A DNA stretch of 64,000 nucleotides from Blakeslea trispora. Taxonomy: Eukaryota > Mucoromycota > Mucoromycetes > Mucorales > Choanephoraceae. A program made the position numbers and the translations under genes. The notes under the pieces are model-generated. The model had not been told where the DNA came from. It saw only the letters and a list, made by a program, of their open reading frames with translations, and did not search any database. The stretch covers positions 1 to 64,000 of the forward strand of contig JAIWNE010000129.1 in the NCBI GenBank assembly GCA_025331445.1. The letters run 5' to 3'. Numbering within the stretch: position 1 is the first letter of the stretch; every line of letters starts with the position of its first letter. This document shows positions 53,883 through 64,000 of the stretch, in pieces.

Positions 53883-54265
53883 TGTAGTGAACTACATAAC
53901 TATAGATACCTATATTCTTAAATCAACCAATCAAATCCTTTTATTTCAATATAATAATAATTATTCTTTATGCTTCCAATTTCGAGTCTGACATCGAAAG
54001 GCTATCCAAGTTAGTATTCTCGCCACACCTTAGATGCGTACTTTGAACTATCATAGATTCTAGATATCGACATCGAAGGAATCATGTTAATATACGATCA
54101 ACAGCAAACTAGATATTATAAATCATCCTAGCTTTCGAAAAGTATAAATAGAGAGATAATTTAGAAGTAGGATTGAAGAAGATTCACTTTACTTTTGTAT
54201 TGGAATAAACCCCTTTAAATCTATTTGTGTTTTTTTATTATTTTTTTTAGCTGTCAATCAGTACA
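53883..54265 (+). repeat. gypsy2-B 3' LTR
   Basis: 383 bp, TGTAGTGAAC...ATCAGTACA, preceded by the same GGTGGGGGAGCA polypurine tract as copy A and slightly more diverged. It abuts gypsy5 pol at TCGCG, so gypsy2-B had inserted into gypsy5. Confidence 0.92.
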
Positions 54266-57200
54266 TCGCGATGTTTTCGGATTGGATTACCATGACCTAA
54301 AACATACGAACCTTCTTAAGTTCTCGGTAGATACCGGAGACCATAAGCCGATATACAAGAAACCGAATAGGTTCATGTCGCATTCGGAGATAGAGGATTT
54401 GAAGAAAGAAAGAGAAGAAATGATAGAAAATGGCCAGATAGTCCCTACTCCCGGAGGTGCATCTTCAGGTTGGGCTTTCCCGGTACTGTATGTGAAGAAG
54501 AAACAAGGCGAGAAAAGACTCTGTGTCCAGTTTCAAGATTTGAACGCCATAACTATCCAGGATGCATGGCCGGTCCCTCATATCACTGATCTTTTGAAGT
54601 CGTATCGAGGCTCACGTGTGTTCACAACCCTAGATCTGCTAAAAGGCTTTAACCAAATTGCAGTAGCCGACGACACTATCCCTAAGCTTACGATGTCTAC
54701 GCCATGGGGACTGTACTCGTACTGCGTGATGCCATTCGGAATCAAGCCGGGTCCTGCTACATTTTGTCGCATGATATATCAAGCAATGGAAAAGTTCATT
54801 GGGCGATTCATGTCTACTTACTTGGATGACCTGTGTGTACATAGTAACGACTTTGAGGAACATTTGGGCCATCTGAAGCAAGTGTTGGAACGAATACGCG
54901 AGGTGAATCTAGTACTCAAGCCTAGCAAGTGCATGTGAGCAAGAAAAGAAGTAGAAGCGTTAGGGTTTATCGTGTCTTCAACTGGCATAAAGCCAAATCC
55001 GAAGAACGTCAAGAAAATAGAAGAGTTCCCAGTTCCCAAGAATGTTCGCGACGTAAGAGCTTTCATCGCATTGGCCGGGTTTTACAGGAGACATGTCCAT
55101 AGCTTTGGAGAGATAATCGATCCTCTAACTAATTTACTCAAGAAAAACGTTAGGTTTGAGTGGAACACCCAGCATCAGTCATCTTACCAAGTGATCAAGG
55201 AGTCAATCAAGAAAGCGGTAGAATTGAAATACCCAAATCCCAAAAAACGTTATCGACTGTATACGAATGCGTCAGACATTGGACTAGGAGCAGTGCTTAC
55301 TCAGGAAGACGACGAGACTGGAGAAGAAAGACCAGTGGTCTTTTTGTCTCGGAAATTGGTACCCGCCGAAGTAAACTACCCCACTGTGGAGAAAGAACTA
55401 CTTGCAGTTGTATACGCTCTCAAGAAGCTGAGAAATTATCTTCTAGATAAAGAGTTCGACTTATACACGGACAATACTGCGGTTCGGTACTTGTTCAAAA
55501 AGAATGATGTCTCCCAAAGGATGCAAAGGTGGATAATGTGTGTCCAAGAATACCAATTTAAGGTTTATCACTTACCAGGCAAGCAGAACGTGGTAGCCGA
55601 TGTGATGTCAAGGTACCCTCCGGCCATAAACTCACCTTCCGACGAGGAAGACCTGTTTGAAAGCATGTGCTACTCCCTTTTGATCGAGTCTAGTCATGAG
55701 GAAATCTATGAGCCTGAATAAACAAACTACGATCATATTTGTTGAATCCGGAAGACCAAGGAGTGGACACGAACCTGAAGAAAAAGGCACGAAACTACCG
55801 AGTGGGCGAAAAAGGTGAATTATATCGTTTGTTTCGGAATGAACGAATAGTACTCGTTCCGCGTTTAGGAGAACGTGCGGAATTGATAACAACGATGCAT
55901 GATCAGCATGGACACTATGGACAGGATGCTACCTGGGCCCGCTTGTACAAACGATACTGGTGGCCAACAGCCTATGAGGTTCTTCGAAAATACATAAAAA
56001 GTTGCCATGCATGTCAAATATTCTCCAACGTCCCGAACAAAATGGTACTAAAAGGAAACATCCCTACACATCATTTATTCGAAAGGTTCGCTATTGATTA
56101 CATTGGCCCTTTCCCCACTACAATCTCAAAAAACAAGTACATTATCCTAGCGGTGGAATGTTATTTAAGGTAGCCTATAGCAAAAGCAGTAAAGACAGCC
56201 GACTCGAAAACCACGGTGAAATTCATGTACGACGAGTTATTCACTGTGTTTGGAGCAACTAAGTTTCTTCTCTCGGATAACGGTCCGCACTTTACTGGGA
56301 AAGAGGTGGAAGAGTTCCTGCTACACATCAAGGTACAGCATCAGTACGCTGCTCCATATCACCCCCAAACAAATGGAATGGTAGAATCCATCAATGGGGT
56401 AATAGTCAAGTCTGTGGTGATTACACCATATTGAATATAATAATATATTAGAACAATAACTTAAATAAGAAGACAATCACTTGTACCAAAATACAACACA
56501 TGATTAGACATGGGAAATCGACTCATGCAAATAATCAGACTCAAGCAGTATAACTTAAAAGAAGTACTTAAATGCTTACTCATAATAAAAAGGTGGGGAA
56601 ATTACACAAAGCCCAAATCAAAGTTTACCAAATTTAAAGTCCTAATCCAACTGTATTCAGGAACGGTAAAAATACAGGACAATGGTAGAACACTGGAAGA
56701 AGACCTCAACCGTCATATAAAGATTATTTCCCTTATATTTTATGAGAATAAGGATTAGTAAAATCCATTCACATTCGAGTAGACACAGACTTTAGAAACT
56801 GTATAAAAACCACTGTATTATTTAGTTTAGAAACATTATTCCACTTTTAAAGAATAAAAGGATTATCAAAGTACTTTCTGTCCCGTTGATTCTTTTATTC
56901 ATAACCCACATTATTTACAAAGTCACTCAAGAAAGTCGTGTATGAAAGAAAGCTCAATTGGGATATAATGCTCCCATCCATATTGTATGCATATCGCACT
57001 AAGGCACATTCCATATTGAAACTGTCCCCTTACGAACTTCTCTTTGGGATCGAACCCTTAGGGAAGATAAAGATGTATTACAACAGTATGGAAGGAAACT
57101 AGGTTTCGAGAGACTAACCTTACTGCAACATCGAAATGGTCAACAAGATTTCATGCCTGACTATAACGTATCTGATCAAGTAACACCAGACGTCAGTGAA

Positions 57201-57428
57201 ATCAATATAGGAGATCCAGTATTGATGTTAAAGCATAATCGAAGAAACAAACTAGAACCCAAGTACCGGGACAGAATATACACTGTGCTAGCCAAGAAAA
57301 CGAACAACGTTTACATTTTGTCCAATGACAAGGGCATAAGGCTTAAAAGGGCTGTAAATGGCTCGCAAATACGAAGATACTACGCAAGAAACAACTCTGC
57401 AACATATCGACGACAAATTCATCAGTAG
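54266..57428 (+). pseudogene. gypsy5 Pol (RT, RNase H, integrase), degraded
   Basis: A different Ty3/gypsy lineage without a chromodomain. It begins in the linker before RT (HRDVFGLDYHDL). RT has RFMSHSEIEDLKKE, FTTLDLLKGFNQI, MPFGIKPGPATFCR and STYLDDLCVHS (YLDD). TGA at 54936-54938 interrupts it. RNase H: RLYTNASDIGLGAVL (NAS in place of the usual DAS). A stop and frameshift lie near 55720-55740, then the integrase: HGHYGQDATWARL, CHACQIF, IDYIGPFPTT, TAG (56171-56173), LLSDNGPHFTG, HPQTNGMVESINGV. A solo LTR splits it at 56411, after which it resumes SLKKVVYERKLNWD. The C-terminus (57153-57428) is in another frame. Confidence 0.88.
56412..56919 (+). repeat. Solo LTR related to gypsy4, inside gypsy5 integrase
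   Basis: 508 bp, TGTGGTGATT...TTATTTACA, with a perfect AAGTC duplication (56407-56411, 56920-56924). Removing it and one AAGTC restores the integrase frame. Nearly identical to 28796-29302 in the opposite orientation. Confidence 0.95.
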
Positions 57429-57435
57429 ATGAATT

Positions 57436-57744
57436 GTAGGTCTAATCAACTGGGTAGGAGAATGAGTCAACTGAGTCTGAATTATCCAAAACATAAGAAA
57501 TAGAAAATAATCAAATATTGACAGGCAGTATCAAAAGGCAGATTAGTTAGAACCCCATCATTTCCCTCTTTTTATCTCTGCTTAAAAACACTAATTAATT
57601 GTTGTAAAAACTAACTATCACAAAACCTTTAAGTATGTATATCAAAAGTACTATTTGTATGAAAAACCGATCACTAAATAAAGTTTAAAGCTGTCACATA
57701 AAAGCCAAAAAGTAAATACATTTCAAACAGACAAATTCACTACA
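57436..57744 (+). repeat. LTR of gypsy5/6
   Basis: About 309 bp between gypsy5 pol and a gag, with ends TGTAG...CTACA. Just after it, TGGTGCTCATTACAG (57747-57761) looks like a tRNA primer site (TGG start), as in classical Ty3/gypsy elements. It could be the 3' LTR of gypsy5 and the 5' LTR of the next element at once. The left end is less certain because no polypurine tract precedes it. Confidence 0.6.
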
Positions 57745-57796
57745 TTTGGTGCTCATTACAGGGGAAACATAAATCAAAAAATATAAAAAATCGCAA

Positions 57797-58666
57797 ATGA
57801 ATAATAACAGAAGACGATCATCCGCTATTGAAGAAGAACTTACTGTGTTGGCTCAAAACAACGGTGAAGTAATACTAGCAGGCAAAAAACTACCTACGTT
57901 CAGAGGTACTGAAGATGAAGACTTTAAGGCTTTTTTGAATACATTGGAAGATCATTTTGGCGTTCATAATATTACGTCCGAAAATCAAAAGACATCCACA
58001 CTAAAGATACTATTGGTTGGAAAGGCCAAAGCTGACTTCAATGCAAACTTTACCCGTGATGAAGAGACAGGCCAATACGAAGAGACCTATACTGAGATAA
58101 CAAAGGTCCTTCGAGGTATATTTGGTAGTAAGAAAGAAAACTCCGAATACCAGATTGAACGTTTCTTTCGGCTATCTCAACTGAAGCATGAATCTCCTAA
58201 AAACTACTACTTGCGAATAATGGAGGCGGCTGAAGAAGCCAATATTACGGATCAAAATATTATAAAATCAAAATTCATTACCGGGCTATATGAAGAAATA
58301 CAAGATCATTGTCATGCCTTAGGCGCATCCTCTTTTGATGACTACATGAAATATGCACAAGGATATTATACTGCGTATATGGCACCGTTATGGTCTTATC
58401 AAGAAGAAAGGAAAGCTAATGAAACAAAGACAAAAGATGAACCAAAAAACGAAGAAAAAATGGTCATCAAGGAAACCACTTCAGTCACCACCCCGTTCAA
58501 TCAAGACGAACTTATCAAGGTCGTGCGTGAAATATTAAAATCAGAGATAACAAAGACCACACCTCAGGAAAATAAGCAGGAGGAACGTGGTGGATACAAA
58601 GGAAAAAACTTCGATCCGAACTATAAAAGTCGAAAACAAGCTCCAAACTATTACAACCACGTGTAA
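57797..58666 (+). pseudogene. Gag of gypsy5/6, cut by gypsy4
   Basis: Frame MNNNRRRSSAIEEEL... with a Gag core (LPTFRGTEDEDFKAFLNTLEDHFG, STLKILLVGKAKADF, ERFFRLSQLKHESPKNYYLRI) and a basic tail (GGYKGKNFDPNYKSRKQAPNYYNH). A CCHC knuckle and protease would normally follow, but the gypsy4 LTR starts at 58662. The fusion to an LTR-encoded stop is accidental. Confidence 0.8.
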
Positions 58667-59168
58667 TGATTATGGGTTAGTGAATAAAGGAAAAACAAGA
58701 AAGTACTTTGATAATCTCTTTATTCTTTAAAAGTGGAATAATGTTTCTAAACTAAATAATACAGTGGTTTTTATACAATTTCTAAAGTCTGTGTCTACTC
58801 GAATGTGAATGGATTTTACTAATCCTTATTCTCATAAAATATAAGGGAAATAATCTTTATATGACGGTTGAGGTCTTCTTCCAGTGTTCTACCATTGTCC
58901 TGTATTTTTACCGTTCCTGAATACAGTTGGATTAGGACTTTAAATCTGGGATGGCTTGATTTGGAACTTGTGTAATTTTCTCTGTCCTTTTTCTTCTGAG
59001 TAAGCATTTACTGCTTACTGTGTCTTATGTGTATATGAGCTTTCACTCTTTACATTATGTTGGGCTTCTATTAGTTTGAGTTGTATATCGTATTTTAAAT
59101 AAACAATTCTTTTATTTGATATCATTTTCAGTATCTACTTTTATTTATCATATGGTGAAATCACCACA
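58662..59168 (-). repeat. gypsy4 3' LTR
   Basis: 507 bp, TGTGGTGATTTCACC...AATCATTACA on the minus strand. Similar to the solo LTRs at 28796-29302 and 56412-56919 in the central and 3' parts but different near the start. Confidence 0.9.
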
Positions 59169-59180
59169 TTCTCCCCCTCC
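59169..59180 (-). other. gypsy4 polypurine tract
   Basis: GGAGGGGGAGAA on the minus strand, directly before the 3' LTR; the usual primer for plus-strand synthesis. Confidence 0.85.
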
Positions 59181-59231
59181 AATGTCAACCACAATTGGGG
59201 TTGTACATGATCTCTATTCTCTATTAGGATC

Positions 59232-62200
59232 TTATTGTCTAAGTCTTTTATTCTGACGTAGTTTCTGGGGTGTTGTACTCGTCGATCTTTTTCCGACTTT
59301 TTTATCAGTTTGGTCGTTTGTACTATGGGTCTGTGCTTTCTTTTCTAATTCTTTAAGCTTTTTTACTTTTGCCCAATATTGGGGAATGACTACTTCTGGA
59401 TTTGTAAATGAAGATACAGGTTCCCATGTATTAGCTCTATCACCATAACCAGCCCATCTAACAAGATATTCTCGATTGGATGCTGGCCCTCTATGATCTC
59501 TAATTTCTTCAATTTCGTATGTTTCATCTTCAATTAGAGTTTCATCTATAGCAACTACTTTAAGTTCTGATGGGGTATAATCTCTGTGTAAGAGTTCGCC
59601 TTGTTCATCTTTAAGAACGTAGTTGTTGGCTGCTGTCTTTCGTACTACTATATAGGGTCCTTGATAAATTGGAGCTAACTTGTGTGCTCTATGAGGTTGT
59701 TGTATTTTACACATAACAGCAGTACCATTTTCGATATGAACCAAGTTATTTTTATCATCAAAGTTCTTGGCTTGCATCTCGGTAATCTTTTTTGTTCTTT
59801 CCTGAATTGCTGGTAAGACAATGTTTGCCATTTTCTCAATTCTTTCTTCGAGCTCTTCATGAGATAAAACTCTATAATTGCCATCACTGTCTTTTTCAGT
59901 GTAGTCTTTGAAGTCATTTAATCTTCTTGCAAACATCAATGAGAATGCTGAAGATAAGGTGCGCTCTCGTATCTTATAATTGATACTAAGTTGTACAACA
60001 GGTACATATTCTGCCCATGCTTCATATTCATAATTGACATATTTTCGCAGGACTTGTAAGACTGTTTTTACTGAGTTTTCTACAGCACCTCTTGATCTAG
60101 CATGATAGGGTATAGAGTATCTTCTATCAATGCCTAGTGCGCTACTAATATGGTTCATCACCGAGTTTCGGAATTCTCTTCCGTTGTCACTACTCAATGT
60201 TTTCATGAGACCAAAGTCGCCCATTATTTTAACGAGTTCATTGGCTATAGTACTTGACATCTTATTTTTCACAGGTCTGATGATGACATATTTTGTACAT
60301 ATATCTACACAGATTAAAATTGCTGTGTATTGTTCTTCTCCGGAAGGAATAAATGGTCCTATCATATCAATAGACCAATGATCACCTGGCATCATGGCCA
60401 AAATGGGCTTTAATGGGTTATAGCCTGTTTTTGCAATATTATACTTTTGACAAGGTGGACATTGTTTGACAATATCTTTTGCTTCATCCACTAGCTTTGG
60501 CCAATGGTATCCTTTGGCATGAATTTCTTTAACCATGCTTTCACTTCCAAAGTGTCCGAAATTGTGTACGTCTTTAAGAATTTGTTTTCTTTCTTCTTCT
60601 TCTGGTGTAATGTAGTCTATTTGAATGGCGGATGTTATATAAACATTTTTATTTTCATACATTTCTGTTGTTCCTATCTTTCTTGGATAGGCTTGTTTGA
60701 ATTGTTCTAATTCATCCAATTTCTTTTGTGCTATTACTTTGTGTACATTACGCACATTTCCCATAAACAGTTTTTGCTTATTTTCAGGTAGTCGTGACTG
60801 CTGTACTAAAGACTTTTTGATCAAATCTTTTTCATCTCTCTTTTCCTTATTCTTTTTTCTCCGTTCTTCGTTTAACCGATCTTTTTCGATCTTGGTCAAA
60901 AAATCATCCTCCCCCTCCAGTCTGAAAGACGGTTCGTAGAGTCGACTTAAGCAATCTGGCAACACGTTAAGGATACCAGGGATATGCACGCATTGATATT
61001 GATACGCGAGTAGTGTTTCGAGCCAAGTATACATGAGTGGCGACAGTACCTTTTGCGTATGCAGAGATGTCAGTGCTTGATGATCCGTGAAGATGATAAA
61101 TTCTCTTCCATAGAGGAATTGATGGAATTTTTTGATACCGAATACGATAGCTAAGAGCTCGCGTTTACTAGTATTGTATAAGCGTTCGGACTGAGAGAGA
61201 CTTCGAGAGACGAAACCAATATGTTTGATTCTTTGATATCGATCTCGTTGAGTGAGAACTGCAGCGATGCCATATTTGGATGCATCAGTATGAAGATAGA
61301 ATGGTTGGGATAGATCCGCATGATGCAGGATATTGTTGGATTGCAGTACCTTTTTGAGTAGTAGGAAGCTTCGGTCCTGTGCTGGACCCCATTTACTGGC
61401 GACATCCTTTTCATTTCTTAATGCATCAATTGGCGCACTTATTTGTGATACCATTGGGATGTAGTCGCGGAAGTAGTTGATAGTACCCATGAGTGACATG
61501 ACCTGTTTACTGTTTTCAGGCTTTTTCCATTCTTCAATATTTGTCAATTTTCTTTGATCCACTCTTGTACCCGTTGCAGATACTGAGAAGCCCAATAAGT
61601 ACACTTCTTTCATGAAGAAGAAGCATTTTTCCGGGTTAAGAATTAGATTGACTTGTGTCAATCTTTCGAGAATGCGGTTTACATGGATAATATGTTCATC
61701 CACTGTTTTACTCGCAATCACCAAGTCATCTAAGAACGCATGTACGAATGGCATACCCTGAATAATGTTGGTCATTACTCTTGCAAAGTTACCGGGCATG
61801 TTACGCAACCCAAAGGGTGCTCCTACAAATACATATTGTTGCAAGTTATGTGTGAATGCGGTTTTTTCTTGGTCATCAGGGTGGATCATAAATTGATTAT
61901 AGGCACCTTTTAAATCTAAGGTACTGAAGATAATACATCCTGTAAGACTTTCGAATATCTCTTTTACTAACGGTAATTGGAATCCATCGTTAGGTAAGTA
62001 TTGATTTAATTGGCTGACATCAAGACAGGGTCGTTGTTTGGTCTTATTTCCGTTAGCATCCTTTTTACCCGCCAATGTCAGTGGGCTGTTAAAGCGGGTA
62101 TTAATTGGAGCCTTTTTAATGATACCATTATCGAGCCATTTCTTAATTTCAACGTCTAGTAGAGGTCTAAGTTGATATGGGATTGGATATTGGCGCAGTT

Positions 62201-62286
62201 TGATGACCACGTCTTCTTTCATGGGGAGTCGAATTATAGCTTTAGGCAAGTTACAGAAAGAATGTGGCGGGATTGCTGCATTTTTT
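59232..62286 (-). CDS. gypsy4 Pol (RT, RNase H, integrase, chromodomain), about 1010 codons
   Basis: Open from just inside the gag overlap to 59232. The pol frame reads IPPHSFCNLPKAIIRLPMKE, then RT (RPCLDVSQLNQYL, FSTLDLKGAYNQF, HAFLDDLVIA with LDD), RNase H (YLHTDASKYGIAAVL, IIFTDHQAL), and integrase (HNFGHFGSESMVKEIH, CPPCQKYN, SIDMIGPF, SSDNGREF, GAVENSVK). A chromodomain (YEIEEIRDHR...EYLVRWAGYGD) and a basic tail follow. It has no ATG of its own near the start; it lies in the -1 frame relative to gag. Catalytic residues are all present. Confidence 0.9.
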
Positions 62287-64000
62287 GTAATGCGTCCTTA
62301 ATCGCCTCTTTGTATTTCATTTGTTCTTCTTCCGTACCGTATGGGCACTTGTTTGGAATAACATCGTCTTGGTAGATGTTTATATTCATTGCCTTATTTC
62401 TGATATGGTTAGGAATCCAATCATATTGTACCCCGAATAGTCCCACATTTAACTTAGCCAGTATGTCTGTACCCAAGAGAATATCGTATTTCATGTTTTC
62501 ATTGAATTGCATGATTTCAAAAGGGAATTCTGTATTTATATCACCATAAGTAATTTTTAATGGAATGGTTTGATCAATTCTTTTCTTATTGTTATTGGCT
62601 CCTGCAAAGTTTAAATATCCGTTTATAGGCTTTATGAATTTTTTGTGCAATGATGGATAGTGTTTATTCAAAATAGGTATTAATTTCAAAAAAGTCTGCT
62701 TGTTCATGATAGTTAATTCGCTACCAGTATCTACTTGGGCCCATAGCTCTTCTCCTTCTATTAAAATAGGAGTGTTAATTTTGAAGTTATTACTTTTTAT
62801 GGTGGATTGATCAGATAACTTACAAGCTTCAACGTCACCCAAGAACTCATTCATGTCCTCGTCATCATCATCGTGCTCTTTGTTATCAGTCTTTTGTTCC
62901 TTCTCTCTGCAAGCTCTAAGCATGTTCACTTGTTTTATTTGCAAGCGACGTTTGTAGTCGTCACTGTCAAAGTACTCAGGGCATCGGTGACCTTTGCCCC
63001 AAGCTTTCTTACCATAGCGGCAGTTGTCAGCGGCAGGTTGTTGGGCCCAGCGTGACTGGGTGGTACCATAATTCATAGTGCTTGCTGAGCGGGGTTGGTT
63101 TTTTTCTCCATAAAACAAATTCTTTGTTTGTTTCTTTCTGTTTTCACACTCAATAGTAGTATGGCTACTATTTTTTCCATGGTGCTTGCAGTAATAAAAT
63201 CCTGCGCGAGTTGATTGACTTGACGAACCATTTGATTGGCTGTTTTGGCTGTTTCTATTTTCATTCATAGAACTGTTCATATGTCTGGTTCGACCACTGG
63301 AACCAAATCTACCTTCATCGTAGAAGCTGTAATAGTCATCCACACAGTCGCCTAAAAGTTCTCTTGCAACGGCAGCTGCTTCGTTCACGTTCCATTGGCG
63401 TGGGTCATTGCTTCGGCGGAGAGGTAACCACGAGGCGGCAACTTGGTGATGTATTTCAGGTGTCATAGAAGCCACAAACCGTTCCACGATCCCTTTGTCG
63501 TCAAGGGCAAGCTCAGCCTGTTCGCATTTATTGATGAAACGGGTCGTGTAGTCGGCAATGGACTCTCTCTTTGTCATGGTCATTGTGAGCGCCTCAGTTG
63601 TAGCATTGACGGTGGCTCGTGTAGATTTGAACTTCATCTTGAAGGCTTCCTTAGTTTCTTCCCACGTCATAGCCGTTCTTACCGTATCTTGGATCCATCG
63701 TGCGTGCTTATCATCAACAACCAAAGGTAGGATATGCTTCCAATGCTTAGTGAGCGAAATGTTAGAACTCATGTTGACTAATTTCTCCAAGTCCCAGAGA
63801 TAGTTGTCTACAGATTGGTAAGCGTGTTCCGTAGGGTAAGGTTTGTTAGGCCAGGCGTCGAGTTGGAAATGGGGTAAATCCTTGTAGTTCAGGCGGAGGA
63901 AAGATTCAGTAGCTTCAGCGTCAATATCGACCTTCATAGGGCTGGTCTTAGTATTGATGGACTTGACCCTATGAAGTGTTTGATTGAATGTGCGAATCTG
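62234..64000 (-). CDS. gypsy4 Gag and protease, partial at window edge
   Basis: The frame is open to the window edge; an internal ATG at 63937 (MKVDIDAEATESF) is the first candidate start seen, but the protein may begin outside. It has a Gag core (HWKHILPLVVDDKHARWIQD, WEETKEAFKMKFKS), knuckles CKHHGKNSSHTTIEC and CRYGKKAWGKGHRC (second Cys replaced by Gly), and protease LWAQVDTGSELTIMN. It ends at 62234, overlapping pol. The shift to pol is at a run of six A (62281-62286, minus strand), which could be a -1 slip site or a lost base. Confidence 0.88.
   Translation of the reverse strand, partial: QIRTFNQTLHRVKSINTKTSPMKVDIDAEATESFLRLNYKDLPHFQLDAWPNKPYPTEHAYQSVDNYLWDLEKLVNMSSNISLTKHWKHILPLVVDDKHARWIQDTVRTAMTWEETKEAFKMKFKSTRATVNATTEALTMTMTKRESIADYTTRFINKCEQAELALDDKGIVERFVASMTPEIHHQVAASWLPLRRSNDPRQWNVNEAAAVARELLGDCVDDYYSFYDEGRFGSSGRTRHMNSSMNENRNSQNSQSNGSSSQSTRAGFYYCKHHGKNSSHTTIECENRKKQTKNLFYGEKNQPRSASTMNYGTTQSRWAQQPAADNCRYGKKAWGKGHRCPEYFDSDDYKRRLQIKQVNMLRACREKEQKTDNKEHDDDDEDMNEFLGDVEACKLSDQSTIKSNNFKINTPILIEGEELWAQVDTGSELTIMNKQTFLKLIPILNKHYPSLHKKFIKPINGYLNFAGANNNKKRIDQTIPLKITYGDINTEFPFEIMQFNENMKYDILLGTDILAKLNVGLFGVQYDWIPNHIRNKAMNINIYQDDVIPNKCPYGTEEEQMKYKEAIKDALQKMQQSRHILSVTCLKL

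Larger units (their letters stand above)
58662..64000 (-). mobile_element. gypsy4, Ty3/gypsy chromovirus, 5' end outside the window
   Basis: Minus-strand element: 3' LTR 58662-59168, polypurine tract, pol, then gag running past 64000. The low-coordinate flank is CCACG (58657-58661); the matching duplication would lie beyond the window. Confidence 0.93.

Noticed and set aside
1..64000. CRISPR arrays, tRNA or rRNA genes, bacterial promoters or operons
   Set aside because: None seen. The repeats are LTRs and TIRs, and the genes have introns, which indicates eukaryotic element-rich DNA.

Overview
The window is AT-rich eukaryotic DNA made almost entirely of transposable elements nested in one another. 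I found no host housekeeping gene, tRNA, rRNA or CRISPR array. The element mix points to a fungus, most likely an early-diverging one (Mucoromycota, probably Mucorales; this is inference): chromodomain Ty3/gypsy retrotransposons with one gag-pol frame, a Helitron with RepHel, a CACTA remnant, a MULE carrying an OTU domain, a Tigger/pogo element, a DDE transposon with a GHER-type motif, and L1/Tad-like LINE pieces. Introns are 50-80 bp and begin GTAAGT or GTATGY.

Layout. 1-6978: decayed CACTA transposase (310-2560, minus), an LTR-like repeat (3347-3759), then featureless AT-rich DNA. 6984-12749: full-length gypsy1 copy A (plus) with an intact 1705-codon gag-pol. 12750-15280: a gypsy2 integrase fragment, an LTR-like block and a gypsy3 LTR plus gag. 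15281-18558: a broken LINE (ORF1 and ORF2) with a gypsy1 solo LTR in its endonuclease. 18786-27777: a 9-kb MULE with 115-bp TIRs, an 8-bp target duplication, and two nested TA-flanked elements: a GHER-type DDE element (19013-21708) and an intact Tigger (22631-24693). 27817-30759: solo LTRs, a deletion derivative of a GHER-type DDE element, and a LINE RT fragment. 30905-37218: full-length gypsy2 copy A with three stop codons. 37671-41204: LINE C-terminal fragment, LTR-like repeat, unannotated DNA. 41205 to about 46620: Helitron with one stop codon. 47249-53026: full-length gypsy1 copy B (minus), nearly identical to copy A. 53027-58661: the rest of a gypsy2 copy inserted in gypsy5, a solo LTR, a tRNA-primed gypsy LTR and a gag. 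58662-64000: gypsy4 3' LTR, pol, and gag running off the window.

The main observation is structural. The two inverted gypsy1 copies carry swapped target-site duplications: copy A is flanked by TCTAT and ATCTG, copy B by ATAGA and CAGAT on the plus strand. A gypsy2 integrase gene is cut between 12750 and 53027. Inverting 12750-47248 restores both duplications and rejoins that gene. So the interior was flipped by recombination between the two copies, or the assembly was joined the wrong way across 5.77-kb near-identical inverted repeats.

Other points worth checking: 9-10 bp complementarity between the LTR and the sequence just after it in three gypsy families, suggesting Tf1-like self-priming; two non-canonical zinc knuckles shared by unrelated gag proteins; an OTU protease-like domain beside the MULE transposase; and a recurring class of stop codons explainable by C-to-T or G-to-A transitions.
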